Positions 12,286-25,076 of a stretch of DNA of 64,000 nt are shown here, in pieces. The stretch is from Fonsecaea monophora. Taxonomy: Eukaryota; Ascomycota; Eurotiomycetes; Chaetothyriales; Herpotrichiellaceae. The notes beneath the pieces are model-generated. The model was not told where the DNA came from and ran no database searches. It saw nothing but the letters and a program-made list of their open reading frames with translations. Positions within the stretch are counted from its first letter, which is position 1, and every line of letters begins with the position of its first letter. Both the position numbers and the translations under genes were made by a program. The stretch is taken from the NCBI RefSeq assembly GCF_001642475.1, contig NW_019173985.1, forward strand, positions 1 to 64,000, read 5' to 3'.

Positions 12286-13507
12286 CGTATTTGGTCAAAC
12301 CTAGAAGAGCGTGTTCGGGTAAGGATGCGACGCAGTGGAAGAATGCGATTTGGTTGAGGTTATGAGGTGTGGGACGCTGCGGGAAAAAAATTCGATGGGA
12401 TGGAATCATCCATGTGAATTTTGCGGAGTTAGCATGCCTCATACTAAATACCTAGGTACTAGGTTGGACGAGCAAACGAGTCACTCATACTCCTCGACAT
12501 GTCCACGGACATTACCTTATCTCTTGTACCACAGGTCTGGGTCCCATCGGGCCAACAGAACTTCGCTAGATACAAGACAAAGGACCATCGCAGGCCACAT
12601 AACCTCATCCTCCATCGAGTACCGAGTCCTCAGTCTGGTACCTTGGGACCTACCCAGACAGAACCTAGGTAGGTAGGAACCGAATCATGTTGGTAGTCGG
12701 TAGTGGGTCTGTTCTTACCGCCTATCTCTCGTTCTTAGGGCTGTCCGTTCGGGGCTCCGGGAACCTGTACCAGGTGGACACACTCCTCGAGGCCTGCCTA
12801 ATTATCACCAATGACACAAGGCATACCTCTACTTTGGGCACCTCTCGAGACAACGCATTTTTCCTACAGTTTATTGTGCCACACAGCAGAAAATCCCTCC
12901 CGTAGCTGTGTCTGTCGTAGCATGAATTCAGCTTGTCCGCTTCGGGGCTGGGTTTGGTGCCTGAGGCCCAACAGATCATGGAGTTGCTTCTACCTCGTGT
13001 GGTAGGTGAATTATTACGCAGTGGGGGGTGATGATCAACTGGCACCGAGGCGGACCCTTTCCCCTTGGCGCCCATTGTTGGCTCACATGGCTCGTCTGTC
13101 AGGGACAGCTCCGGATGACTCAATCACTCCACCATCTGCGGTTCGGGCTTTCACCTCTCAACCTGGAACTACTCTCTTGTCACCTCGTCCTTGCAACTAC
13201 TCGTAGCTCTGTTTTGTTGCTGTTCCTGGTTCCTATCTGACCTTGACCTGTTCCCGTTACCCATCTGCCTCGAGAGTGCAGTCCAAGGAGTCTCCAACTC
13301 CAGCGTTCCCATACACCGTCGACCACCACCAAAGTCCTCAACCGATCGACCATGCAACAGTAACTCGGGATATCGTCGTCTCTCCTGGTCTTTGTGGCCC
13401 AGTCGTGATGTTTTCCACCTGTCAAATCTTTTCAGTCGGGGCTCATCTTGGCAGCCTATCATTTCTAGTGCGTGTGGTAAAGCGTCTGTGGTCGGAGGGA
13501 GGCGAGC
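12286..13507. other. Divergent intergenic region between FYV7 and the Atos-like gene
   Basis: No coding feature supported. A TACCTAGGTA palindrome is at 12449-12458 and a similar cluster at 12662-12680. The right half (13080-13480) is C/T-rich, as expected for a fungal promoter and 5' leader. An upstream non-coding exon of the next gene cannot be excluded. Confidence 0.5.
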
Positions 13508-15826
13508 ATGCCCTTTGTCTGGGAACGTGAACCATTTTCAGAATCTTCAGCCAAAAGACGGAAACTGTGTTCAAAAATGGCTCGGTACAGCACACCCCAT
13601 TATGATGACAACGAGGAGGAACAATTTCCATTTGAACATGCCCCAAGTCCGGAGAGATATAATACCTCGAAACGAGAGGAGTATGGAGAGAAGAATGAGT
13701 TACCAATTCGGACAAGCGATAGAGAGGAATTGATCCAATGTATAAAGAGGGGGCAGCGGACAACATGGGTCCCGAAGTCTGGGTTGGAGGCTACGTGTGC
13801 CAGAGTCAATGCCGACCAAGACGCTGCTGCGACATCTCCCTCGCTGTCGCAAATGTATGATGTGCAACCTGACCAAAGCGCAAGATCTCGGGTGGGAATC
13901 GAGGACGCAGGAACAAGACCAGTTCCACTTTCTGCGGCCGATGCTTTACGCCGCTCAATGTCTCCCTTGCATACAGGCGATTTTCTCGGTGACTTTTGGG
14001 ACAGGACAACACAGACTCCCCAGGAGCATGCATCTCTCTCTACGCCCAGGAGGCAGGATCTTGGGCTCAACTATAATGATTCCCCTCCACTCTGGCAGGC
14101 AGATACTTCGCCGACCCTGAGCTTTAAGTGGCAGGAGAGTTCTCCTTCGGATATACTCAGAAGGTCGCGTGCCCCTTCTTTGGGAAGCAGCTTATCTTCA
14201 AGCTTCGTCATGCGAATCCCGACGAGCCCCCTAGTTCACGCGACAAATAACCCTACACTGGATTTCTCGCCAAAGGATCCTCAGAAGAACGAAATCGGAC
14301 GGTCGGCGAGAAGGAGAACAATGCCTCCCAACGCCTTTGAATCCCTGCACGTCTCTCCAGTGGACGCTGTCACGCCCAACTTCAGTCGTCCACTACCTTA
14401 TATGCACTTGCAGCACCGTGATGGCCCTTCAGTTCCCTACGGGCACCGACCACGTCGTTCTTTGAGCTCTTTCACATACCAAGCATCCATGGTTCCACAG
14501 GTACCTCCTTGGTTGAAACAACGCCGAACTTCGCTGGCCGCTGACGGATCCGCGCGGCATCGAGCATCGATGGTCGGCTCTTTCGAGGAGTCCATTCTTC
14601 GAGGCAGGATGTCTACTCCTCCGTCGAAGCCTCTTGACTTTGTGGCACAAATCGGAGTTATGGGGAAGGGTAATTGTCCAGCCAGCCTGAAGTGCCCGGC
14701 CCACGTAACCGTGCCATTCCCAGCGGTCTTCTATAACTATCCTTCTGCAAGTGCGTCCAGGTCAATTTCGGACGACAATCCCAGCCCTTACGTTGGCAAT
14801 ATCGACCTGGAGCATAATTTGAAAGTACCAGAGGAGCCACGCCGTCGGACGCGGCGGTCCCAAGTCAACCTTGACCCCGACGCATTAGCGGATGAAATTA
14901 CAAGGCCAGAGAATACAGCCATTGGCAGGGCTTTGGCTAAGGAAGGCCGAGAAAAGAACGAAACCACACCAATGCCGTCCAAAGTCCCTGCCGGTGGAGC
15001 GTACAGGGTGCCCCAGAAAGGACAACTGCAGCTCATTATAAAGAACCCCAACAAGACGGCAGTCAAATTATTCTTGGTTCCGTACGATCTGGAAGGGATG
15101 CTGCCTGGCACAAAGACATTTGTACGACAGCGGAGTTACTCGTCGGGCCCCATCCTTGAACCAGGGATATTGGACAAACAAGCTGTCCTGGCTGCTCGAG
15201 ATCCTCTGAACACCAAGGACATCCTGCGCTATCTCATTCACCTCAAATTTTGCTGTACGGCAAAGGGACGTTTCTATCTCTACGACAATATCCGTGTGGT
15301 ATTTGCCAACCGTGTGCCAGACGATAAGGAGAAGCTACGGAACGAAGTTCAGCTGCCGGAACCAAGATTCACTACCTATAAACCGGTGGTGGGGCAGCAT
15401 TCGCGAAGCTCGAGCGTGGCAGATGAGAAACTACCTGCTCAATCACAGGCGCAAGCTTCTTCTGATTTTGGCAAGCTGGGCGATGTCGTCCGTTCAAGCA
15501 GTACGGACACCCATTTCATGCCATCGGGAAGCTCAACCCCTGCCTCATTCAATCTTCCGACAACCTCGACATTCCACCGTGACTCGACGGGCGTGGGGCA
15601 AGCTTCTCGAATGGAAGATGAGGGGTCCGATCTGGAGCGCACTGTTTCTCCCACTCCTGGGTTTCTACCTTCAACATCTTCGCGAAGTTCGCCTGTACCA
15701 TGGCCGGCTTCCAATGGTTCTTCAATAGCACAAGGCTTCACTTCCACTCCAGTTGAGGCTGGCCACGGCCTATTGTCGCGCAAGCTCAAGGAATTCCAGG
15801 GAACTGCTGCGGGGCATCGGGAGTAG
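13508..15826 (+). CDS. Atos/FAM214-type protein (DUF4210 and Chromosome_seg domains)
   Basis: A single-exon gene of 772 residues. Residues about 1-340 are Ser/Pro-rich and likely disordered. The DUF4210-type motif SFEESILRGRMSTPPSKPLD lies near residue 355, followed by a conserved strand-rich segment (VAQIGVMGKG, CPAHVTVPFPAVFY). The second domain runs from about residue 500 (GQLQLIIKNPNKTAVKLFLV) to about 600 (LRYLIHLKFCCTAKGRFYLY, then DNIRVVFANR). The C-terminal 150 residues are again Ser/Thr-rich. This two-part architecture is that of the Atos/FAM214 family. Animal members are nuclear transcriptional regulators and a yeast relative was linked to meiotic chromosome segregation; the role in filamentous fungi is not established. 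The start is the first ATG of the open frame; an additional 5' exon is possible. Confidence 0.85.
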   Translation: MPFVWEREPFSESSAKRRKLCSKMARYSTPHYDDNEEEQFPFEHAPSPERYNTSKREEYGEKNELPIRTSDREELIQCIKRGQRTTWVPKSGLEATCARVNADQDAAATSPSLSQMYDVQPDQSARSRVGIEDAGTRPVPLSAADALRRSMSPLHTGDFLGDFWDRTTQTPQEHASLSTPRRQDLGLNYNDSPPLWQADTSPTLSFKWQESSPSDILRRSRAPSLGSSLSSSFVMRIPTSPLVHATNNPTLDFSPKDPQKNEIGRSARRRTMPPNAFESLHVSPVDAVTPNFSRPLPYMHLQHRDGPSVPYGHRPRRSLSSFTYQASMVPQVPPWLKQRRTSLAADGSARHRASMVGSFEESILRGRMSTPPSKPLDFVAQIGVMGKGNCPASLKCPAHVTVPFPAVFYNYPSASASRSISDDNPSPYVGNIDLEHNLKVPEEPRRRTRRSQVNLDPDALADEITRPENTAIGRALAKEGREKNETTPMPSKVPAGGAYRVPQKGQLQLIIKNPNKTAVKLFLVPYDLEGMLPGTKTFVRQRSYSSGPILEPGILDKQAVLAARDPLNTKDILRYLIHLKFCCTAKGRFYLYDNIRVVFANRVPDDKEKLRNEVQLPEPRFTTYKPVVGQHSRSSSVADEKLPAQSQAQASSDFGKLGDVVRSSSTDTHFMPSGSSTPASFNLPTTSTFHRDSTGVGQASRMEDEGSDLERTVSPTPGFLPSTSSRSSPVPWPASNGSSIAQGFTSTPVEAGHGLLSRKLKEFQGTAAGHRE

Positions 15827-16763
15827 CGCCGATAAAGGGCGCCACCAGCGCCTATCAGCAAAATGACGACGGAGTTTCTGGGCGTGGCAATTGGGAACTT
15901 GGACATGGAGATACCCCTTGATACAATAATACATAGAGCCCGTATTGGTCGTTGAATTACGAGAATACTCGTACACTAACAATCCTCATTGTCTTCTGGT
16001 ATACTTGTGTTGGTAGAGAGTGGTCATTAACCAAGGCCCCCTAAACAGGCAAACAAGTCATGTGCAGACGAGGCAGATTTTTCACTTCTATACTTGTCAG
16101 TATTAGCCAGATGATTGTGGCTGCCCATGATAATATCTGGTAATGTATCTGGCCTTGATTTTTTCGTCAGTTGGACTTGGACGTGGGGGCGGAGCAGGGC
16201 ATCATGCGTCCATGCGTCTGCCGCACCACCGCGTCCCCATTCGTCATCTTCCTTATGCACAGCCTAGAGACCTACAGCCACTGGCAAGCGCAGCTGCCCC
16301 GGGTCAAGCTCATCCCATCTGTTTGCTTGTGGCATAGTTATGTGAGCTTACGGGGGCATCTCATGGGCCGGACCCTGTGTTCCTGTCCTTTCAGAAGGGG
16401 GTAAACTGTTCCACCCTGACCCTTCCATTGCGAGTGTGTGTTGTGTGAGCACTGAGTTGTGCGGCGGACGGCTAGACTCCCGCCAGTGCCAGTGGTCCAA
16501 CTAAACCCGTCTGCGACGCACAGTCCAGAGTCCAGTCCAACTCAAGTTACGACTTGCAACCCGCAGCTACTCGTACTCTCTCCATCATTCCAACCTCACC
16601 TTCGACTCCTGCGAGACGCCGACACCAAACTTTCTCTTCCGTGACGGCATCTCTTTGAGCTTCCCACTTCTCCCCCTTACGAAAACCTGACTCTGCATTC
16701 CAGATCTTTCTCGATGCAACAACCATAGATCCTCTTTCCCTTCCCACTCCCTTCAGAACGTCG
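15827..16763. other. Intergenic region, KH-protein promoter
   Basis: No gene seen. The last 300 bases (about 16450-16760) are C/T-rich, consistent with promoter and 5' leader of the KH-domain gene. Confidence 0.5.
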
Positions 16764-19700
16764 ATGACCTGGGGAGTCATCCCAAGCCCGAAGATGCACA
16801 AGATCAGCAACTTCACAGGCCAGGCCCGGCATGGCTGGGAACGGATGACTCCTGCAGCATTTGGCATGTCTAGATTCCACCAGGACATGTCGACGCCGCA
16901 ACCACTGAGACGTCCACAAGGCTCGCCAGGAATTGTCTCCCCATCGGCATCCGAAGCCACCTCGGTCAACCTGTCCTTCAACGTGCCCTTTGCCTCGAGC
17001 CTTGCTGGCCCCAACCCCGACGAGATCCTCCACTCGAGCCCTGGCGCTGTCCAACGATGGACTTTTCCCGCGGGTACTCCAGAAGGCACACCTACACACA
17101 AACTGCCTGTTCACGTTCAAAACGAGGAGAGACTGCGGTCTTTGTGTGCATACATCAGTGACCAGAGCGGAGGGCATATACAAGCGACTGTAACGTCGTC
17201 GGAGCCAAAAGCTAGTCCAGCGCTACATCGAAAATCCCAAGGTCTAGTGACAAATGTCTGCATATCAGGAGACGGAGACCTGGTCTACAAAATGAGGTCT
17301 AAGATTCTGAACGAGACCCCAATTATGATGGTATGAAGCATTCGAGTTCCCTTCAACCGACTGCTGGTAAGGGTCGCTGCTGACATGTACAAGCGCTCTG
17401 CTATCGTCGACATCGATCCGGCCTTGATCTTAGACGGGGCAGAAACCGGAATCCGCTCCAGTGTTCTTAGTCACATTGACCTTTGTGCCAAATATACCGG
17501 AACAGATATCTTCCTCCTCAAACCTCGTAACGCCGAATCGTCTGCTGCCAATGCCTCTTACGGCAACGGTGTTGATAGTGGGCTGGATCAGCGTTATCGA
17601 GTCAACATTTTTGGGGATATGGAGAGTGTGGAACACGCAAAGACCCGAGCATTGATGATGATTGACCAGATAGTAAGTCCTCCAGGATGGTCTCATCTGG
17701 ACCTTGGCTGACATATGTACAGCTCAAGCACAAGATCGACGTGATCAAACTCGAGGTGTCGATGCACACTTTGGTTTCAGGCCGTACCGGCAAAAACATC
17801 AAGATGATTGAGTCGGCTACAAAAACTGCAATTTATTTCCCCCCGCCATTTCCTGGCGTTTTTGGATACGTACCCCCTCATGCCACACGTCGAGCTGCGG
17901 ATGAGGTCTTCATTACAGGAGAAACACAGGAACGGATCAACCAGGCAAAGCAGAAGCTGAAAGAGCTGGTCATGGGTATCAAACTCTACTCCAAAGACGC
18001 TGTGGTGTCTGCAAGCAAAATCGACAACATCCTACTCGATCGCCTCGACAAAGTTCGGAAAATCATGGAAACCAACGGTTCGCATGTCCTTTTTCCACAG
18101 CTTGGCAGCCAGCGTGGACTCGTCCGAGTTCAGGGAACTGAAGTCCTTCATGTCGAGAGGACGGTGAAGGAGATTATGGCACTTGTATATCACCCGATCG
18201 TCCAGATCTATCTAGCACAAGCAGCTGACGATCGTTGAACAGGCTGGCCAGTTCTTCAGTGCCTCATGGTGGATCATGATGCCTGATCCCTCACAGGGCC
18301 CTACTCTCCGCTCTCCATCTCCCGAAGATATCCGGATCATGTTGAGCGACATTTGCACAAACTCTGGCGCAGAGATTAGCTTCGAAAAATTCACGTTCAC
18401 CATCAACGGCTCTGATGATGCGGTTAAAGCGGCAATGATGGTCATCAACCAGATTCCATTCGTCAAGAGAACGCCATATCAAATGCGTGTGAAGATCGAG
18501 CTGGCAAACGAGCACAAAGAATTCGTAAGTGGCAAGAAAAACGGCAAGATAAACAAGATCATGGGCCAGAGTGTGTACCATATCCCCAGCCGACCCCAAC
18601 CCAAGTTAACCGTCATGGCAGGCAATGTTCAAATCATCTTTGATGGTTTCAACGAGTACAATTTTTACATCGACGTGGTTGGCACTCAGTACGAGGCTAC
18701 CAAGAATGGCTTGGATCTTGTGGAGCAAGAGATGCCGGCGTCCATTTCATTCCATGTTCCTGACCAGTACCACAAACGCATCATTGGCATTGGTGGTCAA
18801 CACATCCAACGTATCATGAAGAAATACTCTGTTTTCGTGAAATTCTCCAATGCAATGGACCGCGGAGGAGTGGGTAAGGATGACGATGACATTAAAGTCG
18901 ACAATGTTATATGCCGCACACCAGCACGCAATGCACAGAGCCTGGATCTGGTTAAGCAGGAGATTATGGACATGGTTGAGAAAGCAGTAAGCGAAGATGA
19001 TTCCCTGAGTGATACGTCCATGTCCTTATCAGATGATTAAAATCTAGGACGCCGAGTTCGTCTCCGAGACCGTGGTTATCAATAGACTCTACCATCGCGA
19101 ACTGATCGCCAGGCTACCCGAGATCGAGGAGTTGGAGAAGAAATGGAACTGCAAGATTGACTTCCCTAACACTGAACAAGCCAGTGACGTGGTCACCATT
19201 TCTGGTCCAGAATATCAAGTGCCACAAGCGGTTGACGCCTTCTTGGGGATGGTTCCAGAAAGTCACGAGATTGCTTTTCAGAAGTCGGACGAGCTGGATG
19301 CTTTCTTCAGCAGCCCGGAGTTTTTCAACGATCTCCGTCAGAAGTTTAGGGATCAGTACGAAGTAGACGTACACGCGAACCCGGAATTCAGCAGTCTGCC
19401 AAAGTCGGCTACGGCGTCGGTTGAGCGAATTGTTGGTCCCTCAGAAGGACGACTGGTTCTCACATACACGCGGAACAATGCCGGTGGTCTCAAAGACGCT
19501 ATTGACTACCTCATATCACAGCTGGTGCCACACGGGCTCGACGCCACTACTGTCAAGGGGGCAATTCCTCGTCCGAAGTCCGACTCGTTCGAGGACTCGC
19601 TTCCCTTCTTCGAGTCAAAACTCTTGCAGAATGCGCCGTCCCTTCACTCTACTGATTCGCCGACCCGATCGAGCTTTGCGGATGGAGAAAACACATCAGG

Positions 19701-20175
19701 GTCCTCCGAGCGGGCCTCTTTGTTTGACCGTCTCCGGAAGCCTGGTAGCATCTCGTCGTTCTCGTCGTTCATGAGCCGCAAAAACCAGAACAACTCTCCC
19801 GGAACATTCTTCAAGCATGCATCCTCGAACGCGAGTAAGGCATCTCTGATTTCCATGGAGAGTCGGGAGAGCGGATACAGAAACTTTTGGAACGACAGTG
19901 GCGTCAATCTTCCCGAGGAAGAAGTCTCCAGTTCTACACTCAGTGGTGGCTGGCCATCACGTTTTCGAGAAGACAAGTTCCCCTTTGGCACGGGTGGCAG
20001 CATCTCCGGAGACCGAACTCCCAAGCACGAGCCTCGCGCGAGCTTCGACTCGGGCAGGCCACCAACATCGCATTCTTTTTCGTCCTACCCGGCACCAATT
20101 GGGCCGCATCATCACAATCAGATCCTGAGCAGTGCGACCGGGCCTGCTAGCAATTTGAATCTTCCTTTACGCTAG
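16764..20175 (+). CDS. Multi-KH-domain RNA-binding protein
   Basis: Five exons: 16764-17330, 17394-17672, 17723-18184, 18243-18986 and 19048-20175, giving 1059 residues. All four introns (51-63 nt) are phase 0 and each has a CTRAC-like branch point or a good donor. KH signatures: a GRTG loop at about residues 302-305 (VSGRTGKNIKMIE), a GKKNGK-type loop near 533-538 (EFVSGKKNGKINKIM), and a clear GIGG loop at about 618-621 (RIIGIGGQHIQRI). Further degenerate KH repeats are likely between and after these (for example MMVINQI and YHRELIARLPEIEELEKKW). The C-terminal 200 residues are Ser-rich. KH tandem proteins bind single-stranded RNA or DNA, usually as cytoplasmic regulators of mRNA; the targets here are unknown. 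The start at 16764 is the first ATG in the open frame and could be one of the nearby in-frame Mets instead. Confidence 0.88.
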
Positions 20176-21017
20176 GCTTTGGAGAAGTCTGAGTTGATCA
20201 GAAAAGTGAATGACCAATGATACCCCGACATCGATATGCAGTTATGATTATCTGCCATTATGTCTAGCGAGATACCCTTTCATGCTACGAAAAAAAAGTC
20301 AAGAAGAGAAGGAGGAGGGCGCAGCCAGTTCTGGATTACCGCTTGTTATGGAACCCAAGCAATGAGTTGCATGTTTGCTGTTTTCGAGAAGTTGGGCCTT
20401 ACAAAAAGACGATTTCTTTTTTCTTCCGTGTCTGATAAACGCTCGTTAGGTCTCTTGTTTTCCAAGATACCCTGCGCGAATCATATACGTTGGCGGTGGT
20501 TGCAAATGATCCTGAATGAAGCCCTGCAGAGAATTTGCTACTGCTGCTTGGGTGGTGAAGTTTGAAACGAAATATATACCCCAGAAGGCTATCTAGAGTA
20601 CAATTCAAATCCACATGACCGAGTAGCCCGTGACTAATGGATGGTGTATGCGTGTACATGTGTTGAAGCAAGACTGGGTGGTGAAGGCGACCCTGGCGGC
20701 CTGGTGAGGGGGTCACCCCTTACGTTAGTACGGATGAGGAGAAGTTATTTCTAGACCATCACGTGCATCAGTTAAAGCGGCTCCCCAACGTTTCCCGTTT
20801 TCCCTACGGCGCGACCCTTGCGGGCTTCCAAGTCGCGTCAAACCACTTTTGCTCACACTTCCTTCCCTGTTTGTCCTGCAAGCAAACATTGGTGTTGTTG
20901 TTGCATCCTTCATTCCCTCTCCTCTGCCTCAGCTTGGTGGACATCCTCCGTCTCATGTCTCTCGTCGACATTGGCTTCCTGTCATGAAACTCCGCGGCGA
21001 ACAAATAAGTGCCAAAC
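20176..21017. other. Intergenic region upstream of dynactin p150
   Basis: Nothing coding is supported. It contains the 3' flank of the KH gene and a C/T-rich leader (about 20840-20980) before the dynactin start. Confidence 0.5.
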
Positions 21018-24000
21018 ATGGCAGATCTCAATGTCAAGGTTGGACAAAAGGTCGAGACTCAAGACGGCAAGCAAGGCACCGTCCGCTACATCGGGCAGAT
21101 ACATGTTGCCTCGGGGGAATGGTTAGGCCTCGAACTAGCCGATGACACTGGCAAGAACGATGGTTCCGTGAAAGGGGAGCGATATTTCAACTGCGCTCCA
21201 GGACATGGCATCTTCGTCCGCAAGGAGTCGGCTGTCAGGATCCTCAGCCAGCCAGTTGCCAGTGCAAAGGCCAACGGAATATCGACTTCCAGTGGACCCG
21301 CAACGAAGCCGAGACCCTCGAGCATAGCTGCTGCGGACGTGGCAAGAAAGAGGCAGAGTTTGATGAGCGCCGGCTCCGCAACTACAACAGGCTCAAGGTC
21401 GATGAGGGTATCTGTAAGCCAAAACACCGTATGCCTGTAATTCCCACTAACTCCTTGTTGCCAGTCTCCGATCAAATCTCCTACGAAGCCTGCCCCATCC
21501 TCTGCTACTTCGTCCGCCTCTACCCCAAGAACGGGCACTCCAGCAACTACAGCGCGAACGTCCGATTCCAGTACGAAATCGAGGCTGAGTTTGGCCGGGA
21601 AATCTACAATGGCCCCGCCGGCTTCAGTACATAGGCCGAACGCCTCAGCAAGTAGGCAGTCAATAGGAGGTCCTGTCAAAACCCCAGCGACCAGACCTTC
21701 TTCGATGCAACCACGCTCTTCCATGGCCGCTTCTCGGTTGTCCATAAATCCCAAAGCTCCTCCTCGGCCTGAGAAAACCGAGCCTGTTGCCGAGAGCATT
21801 GGCGCGAAACAAGCACCCCCGGTTGTGGAAGAACAACCGGCACCGACTCCTTCACCGGATGCTGAAGACGCTGAAGATCAAGAGCCATCAAGCATCGAAG
21901 CACGAACCTCAGTAACTGCCACCTCCCGATCACAGCCACCGGCTGGTTCACGGAATGGGTTCAGTTCTACTACTGAAGACAGATCGCGACAGGCACAAGT
22001 CATTAAAGCGCTGGAAACGAAAGTTCGGACATTGCAGAAGCAGAGGCAGGAGGACCAAGCTCAAATACAAAGTGTACAGGAACTCCAAAGCCAAGCGACA
22101 CGCTACGAAGGAATCATCCAGACTTTGCAGAAAAGACTCAAAACCAACCAGCAAGAAATTCAAGAACTCAAAGCCAAATATGAGGACGCAGAGGCTCGTG
22201 CTACTCAAGTGCCAGACCGTGGTGCCGAACACGACTCAGAACTAGAGCTTGCGACACTTGACAAGGAGATGGCCGAAGAGCGTGCTGACATGTTTGAGAG
22301 TGAACTGGAGGCATTGAAGCTCAAGCACGAGGAGTTGGAGCTGGAAGCCGAAATTCTGAGAGAGGAGAACCGGGAGTTGGCTTCAATCATGAGCCCTGAA
22401 GAGAAGGCAAGTGCAGGCTGGCTTCAGATGGAACGAGAGACGGAGAGGTTACGCCAGGCACTGGTCATGCTCAGGGACGTGACACAGCAAAACGAGGGCG
22501 ACTTGAGGAACGAAATCAAGGAGCTCCATGAAACCATAGATGAGCTCGGCCAGACAGCTTCGAAGTATGACGAGGTTGCGGCGAAGCTCAGCCGGGCGGA
22601 AGAAACAAACCAGCACCTCCGAGAACAGCTGGAGGCTGCGGAGGCGAACGACGAAATCTTGGATACCCTAGGCCAAGAACGTGACCAGAATCGAAACTTG
22701 ATCGAACAGTTGAAGAGACAGGTTCAGGATCTCGAGGAACACATCCAAGTGGCGGACGAGCTCGAGGCATTCCACGTGGAAGAAGAGAAGCGTTTGCATT
22801 ATCAGTTGGATGAAAGCGAAGCCATGCTGCACGACAGACATCGACAAGCTGCCGAGCAGGAAAAGACAATCGAAGACATGGAATATACACTAACAAAATT
22901 CCGGGATGTCGTGCAGGGTCTTCAGAGTGATATCGACGAACTCCGGCGTTCACGCGAGATTAGTGAACTCGAGGCGAATGAGATGAGCAGCAAGTCCAGA
23001 GCGATGATGGATCTCAACCTCAAGTTACAGAACTCGGCCGCAAAAAGTCAATTGAAGGCCATCGACCTCGAGCTTGGTAAGATGCGCGCTGAGCAAGCTA
23101 GTTTACATCTGGAAATCGTACAGCACTTCGTCCCAGACACCTTTGACGTCGACAAGAAACCGATCTTGGCTCTTTTGTGTTTCAAAAGAATCCGGTCTAA
23201 GGCACAGTTGTGCAAAGTCATCCTGGCGGATCGAATGCGTGATAGGGCAGAGTTGCATGAGAATCCCATGGCAGTGTTTGCCGTTATGGAGAGGTTGAGC
23301 CTCATTTTAAATCTCTGTGAGCGGTTCGTGCAACACCTGTCGACATGTTCAACAGACGACTTCATGCGATACGCTGGTGCCCCGTTTGAGCTAGAGCCTG
23401 TGGAGCAGGCAATGACCAGCTGGGTGGAGGCGTTGCGCCGCGATGAACTCGGTCATGAAGGTGCCGAGTATCTCCAACGCATGGCTGATATTTTGGTCGA
23501 CATGTCTGAGAAGTTTGTCCCTGACACGCACGAAACTAAAGCAATGGAGATGAACTCATCGATCTCGATGATTGAGAACTACACAGATAACATTGCCAGT
23601 CGAGCACAGATTTTGAGCAAAGCAGTGCAAGCCAAGCTAGGGGCGCCGAACGATGGCGACGAAGAGTCGATACTGTTCGAAAAGAAAATGGACCAGCTTG
23701 GTATCAAAGCTCGAACGATCAAATATGTTTCTGGCAAGGTTATGCATGCAATCAGCGATCTCTGGGCACGCTCAATGTGCCTGGGCGAGGCTATGTGGAG
23801 TAAATTCGTTGAAGCTGAGTTGTGCGCCGAAGCACTGTCTCACTTGACCCAAAGAGTTGGGGAATCCGTGTTCGAGGAACTCAACAAGATGGAGATGGAT
23901 GAAGCACTCTCATACTCGAAAATTATCACGCTTATGACCGCGGTCGCATCTGGAGAGCAACAACAGAATGAGCCACAAGGAGCTTGCCCTGATGATGTCT

Positions 24001-25076
24001 TCGAGATTCTGTTGAAGCAATTACAGGTCCTGCAAGGGAAGATCGATGACTTGAATGCGAAGTCTGCAGATATATCTTGCGCTATTGAGTTCGAGAAATT
24101 GCCTGCGCCCTGGACGGCTCGCGCTCGTGAAGTCAAGGCACAAAAGGCTTTGTCACAAGACCTGCAGGAGGAGATGAGTCGCTTGAAATTGAAAATCCAA
24201 GAACAGACCATCAGGATCAGTGAAAAAGACAAAGAACTTGAAGAGCAGCAAGTCAAGGTCGAATTACTAGAATCGAGAGCCAAGGAGACCAAGGCCAAGG
24301 ATGAAGGGGTGAAAGAAATGAAAGAAGAGATCACCAGGCTTCGCGCAGAGAATGCGGCGGCTATTGAAAACGTCCAGCGGCTTGAGACGGAATACCAGAC
24401 GCTCCTCGAGTCCCAGGAGAGTCAAAAGATGGAGCTCGAGGCAATCAAACATAAGGGAATGGCAGACGGACAAGGCCTGCCACTTGGGCCTGCAGACGAG
24501 TCGGCGACGCTGCGTCTAAAAGCGGAGGTTGATCAACTCAAGCTGGAGATTATCAGTCTGCAAGCAGCAATACGCTTCCTGAAGTCCGAGAATCGACGAC
24601 TCATGGTACCTGTTGGCGATTTGGCACAAAAAGCTGTCGAGCATGAATGGCTTGATCCCAACCATCTCAAGGGACCTTCAAACAAGGACGCCAGGACTCA
24701 ACAACTGCGTGCCGGTTCGAAGGAGGTGTTTGCGAGCTTGATGGACATGGCCAAGACAGCAAAGCCTGTCAGACTCAAGCGATCTACTACTACCACTCAA
24801 GATAACACTGGGAAGACGTCGTACTGGCGAGCACGCACAGATACCACATTGTACCAAGTGCTCCAGCGGAGAGAGGAACTGGAGCGATGGAATGAAATGA
24901 AGGATGACTTGCTTAGGAGAGCGAGGATCGTGGCTCAGTCGGGCTATATCCTCAAGCCAAAAGCGCCGACACCGAAATACCGTCCAGCTTCTAAAGTTGG
25001 CGTCTTCAAGGTGGCCGATACGGAAGATGCAAACCCGGAGTTTGGGGTGCGAGTTGATGGGATCTGTATAGTATGA
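21018..25076 (+). CDS. Dynactin large subunit p150Glued
   Basis: Exon 1 (21018-21413) and exon 2 (21465-25076) join in phase 0 across a 51-nt intron to give 1335 residues. The start is the ATG in CCAAACATGG; the frame extends three codons upstream without another ATG. Residues about 4-75 form a CAP-Gly domain (GTVRYIGQIHVASGEWLGLE, then the diagnostic GKNDGSVKGERYF and GHGIFVR). A basic Ser/Pro/Thr-rich linker to about residue 290 follows, typical of p150 and used for microtubule binding. Long coiled coils run from about 295 to 650, then the globular Dynactin domain (from about 655, LHLEIVQHFVPDTFDVDKKP), then a second coiled coil (about 1020-1190). This subunit binds dynein intermediate chain and microtubule plus ends; in filamentous fungi it supports nuclear migration and long-range transport (ro-3 in Neurospora). 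Length fits the family. Confidence 0.96.
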
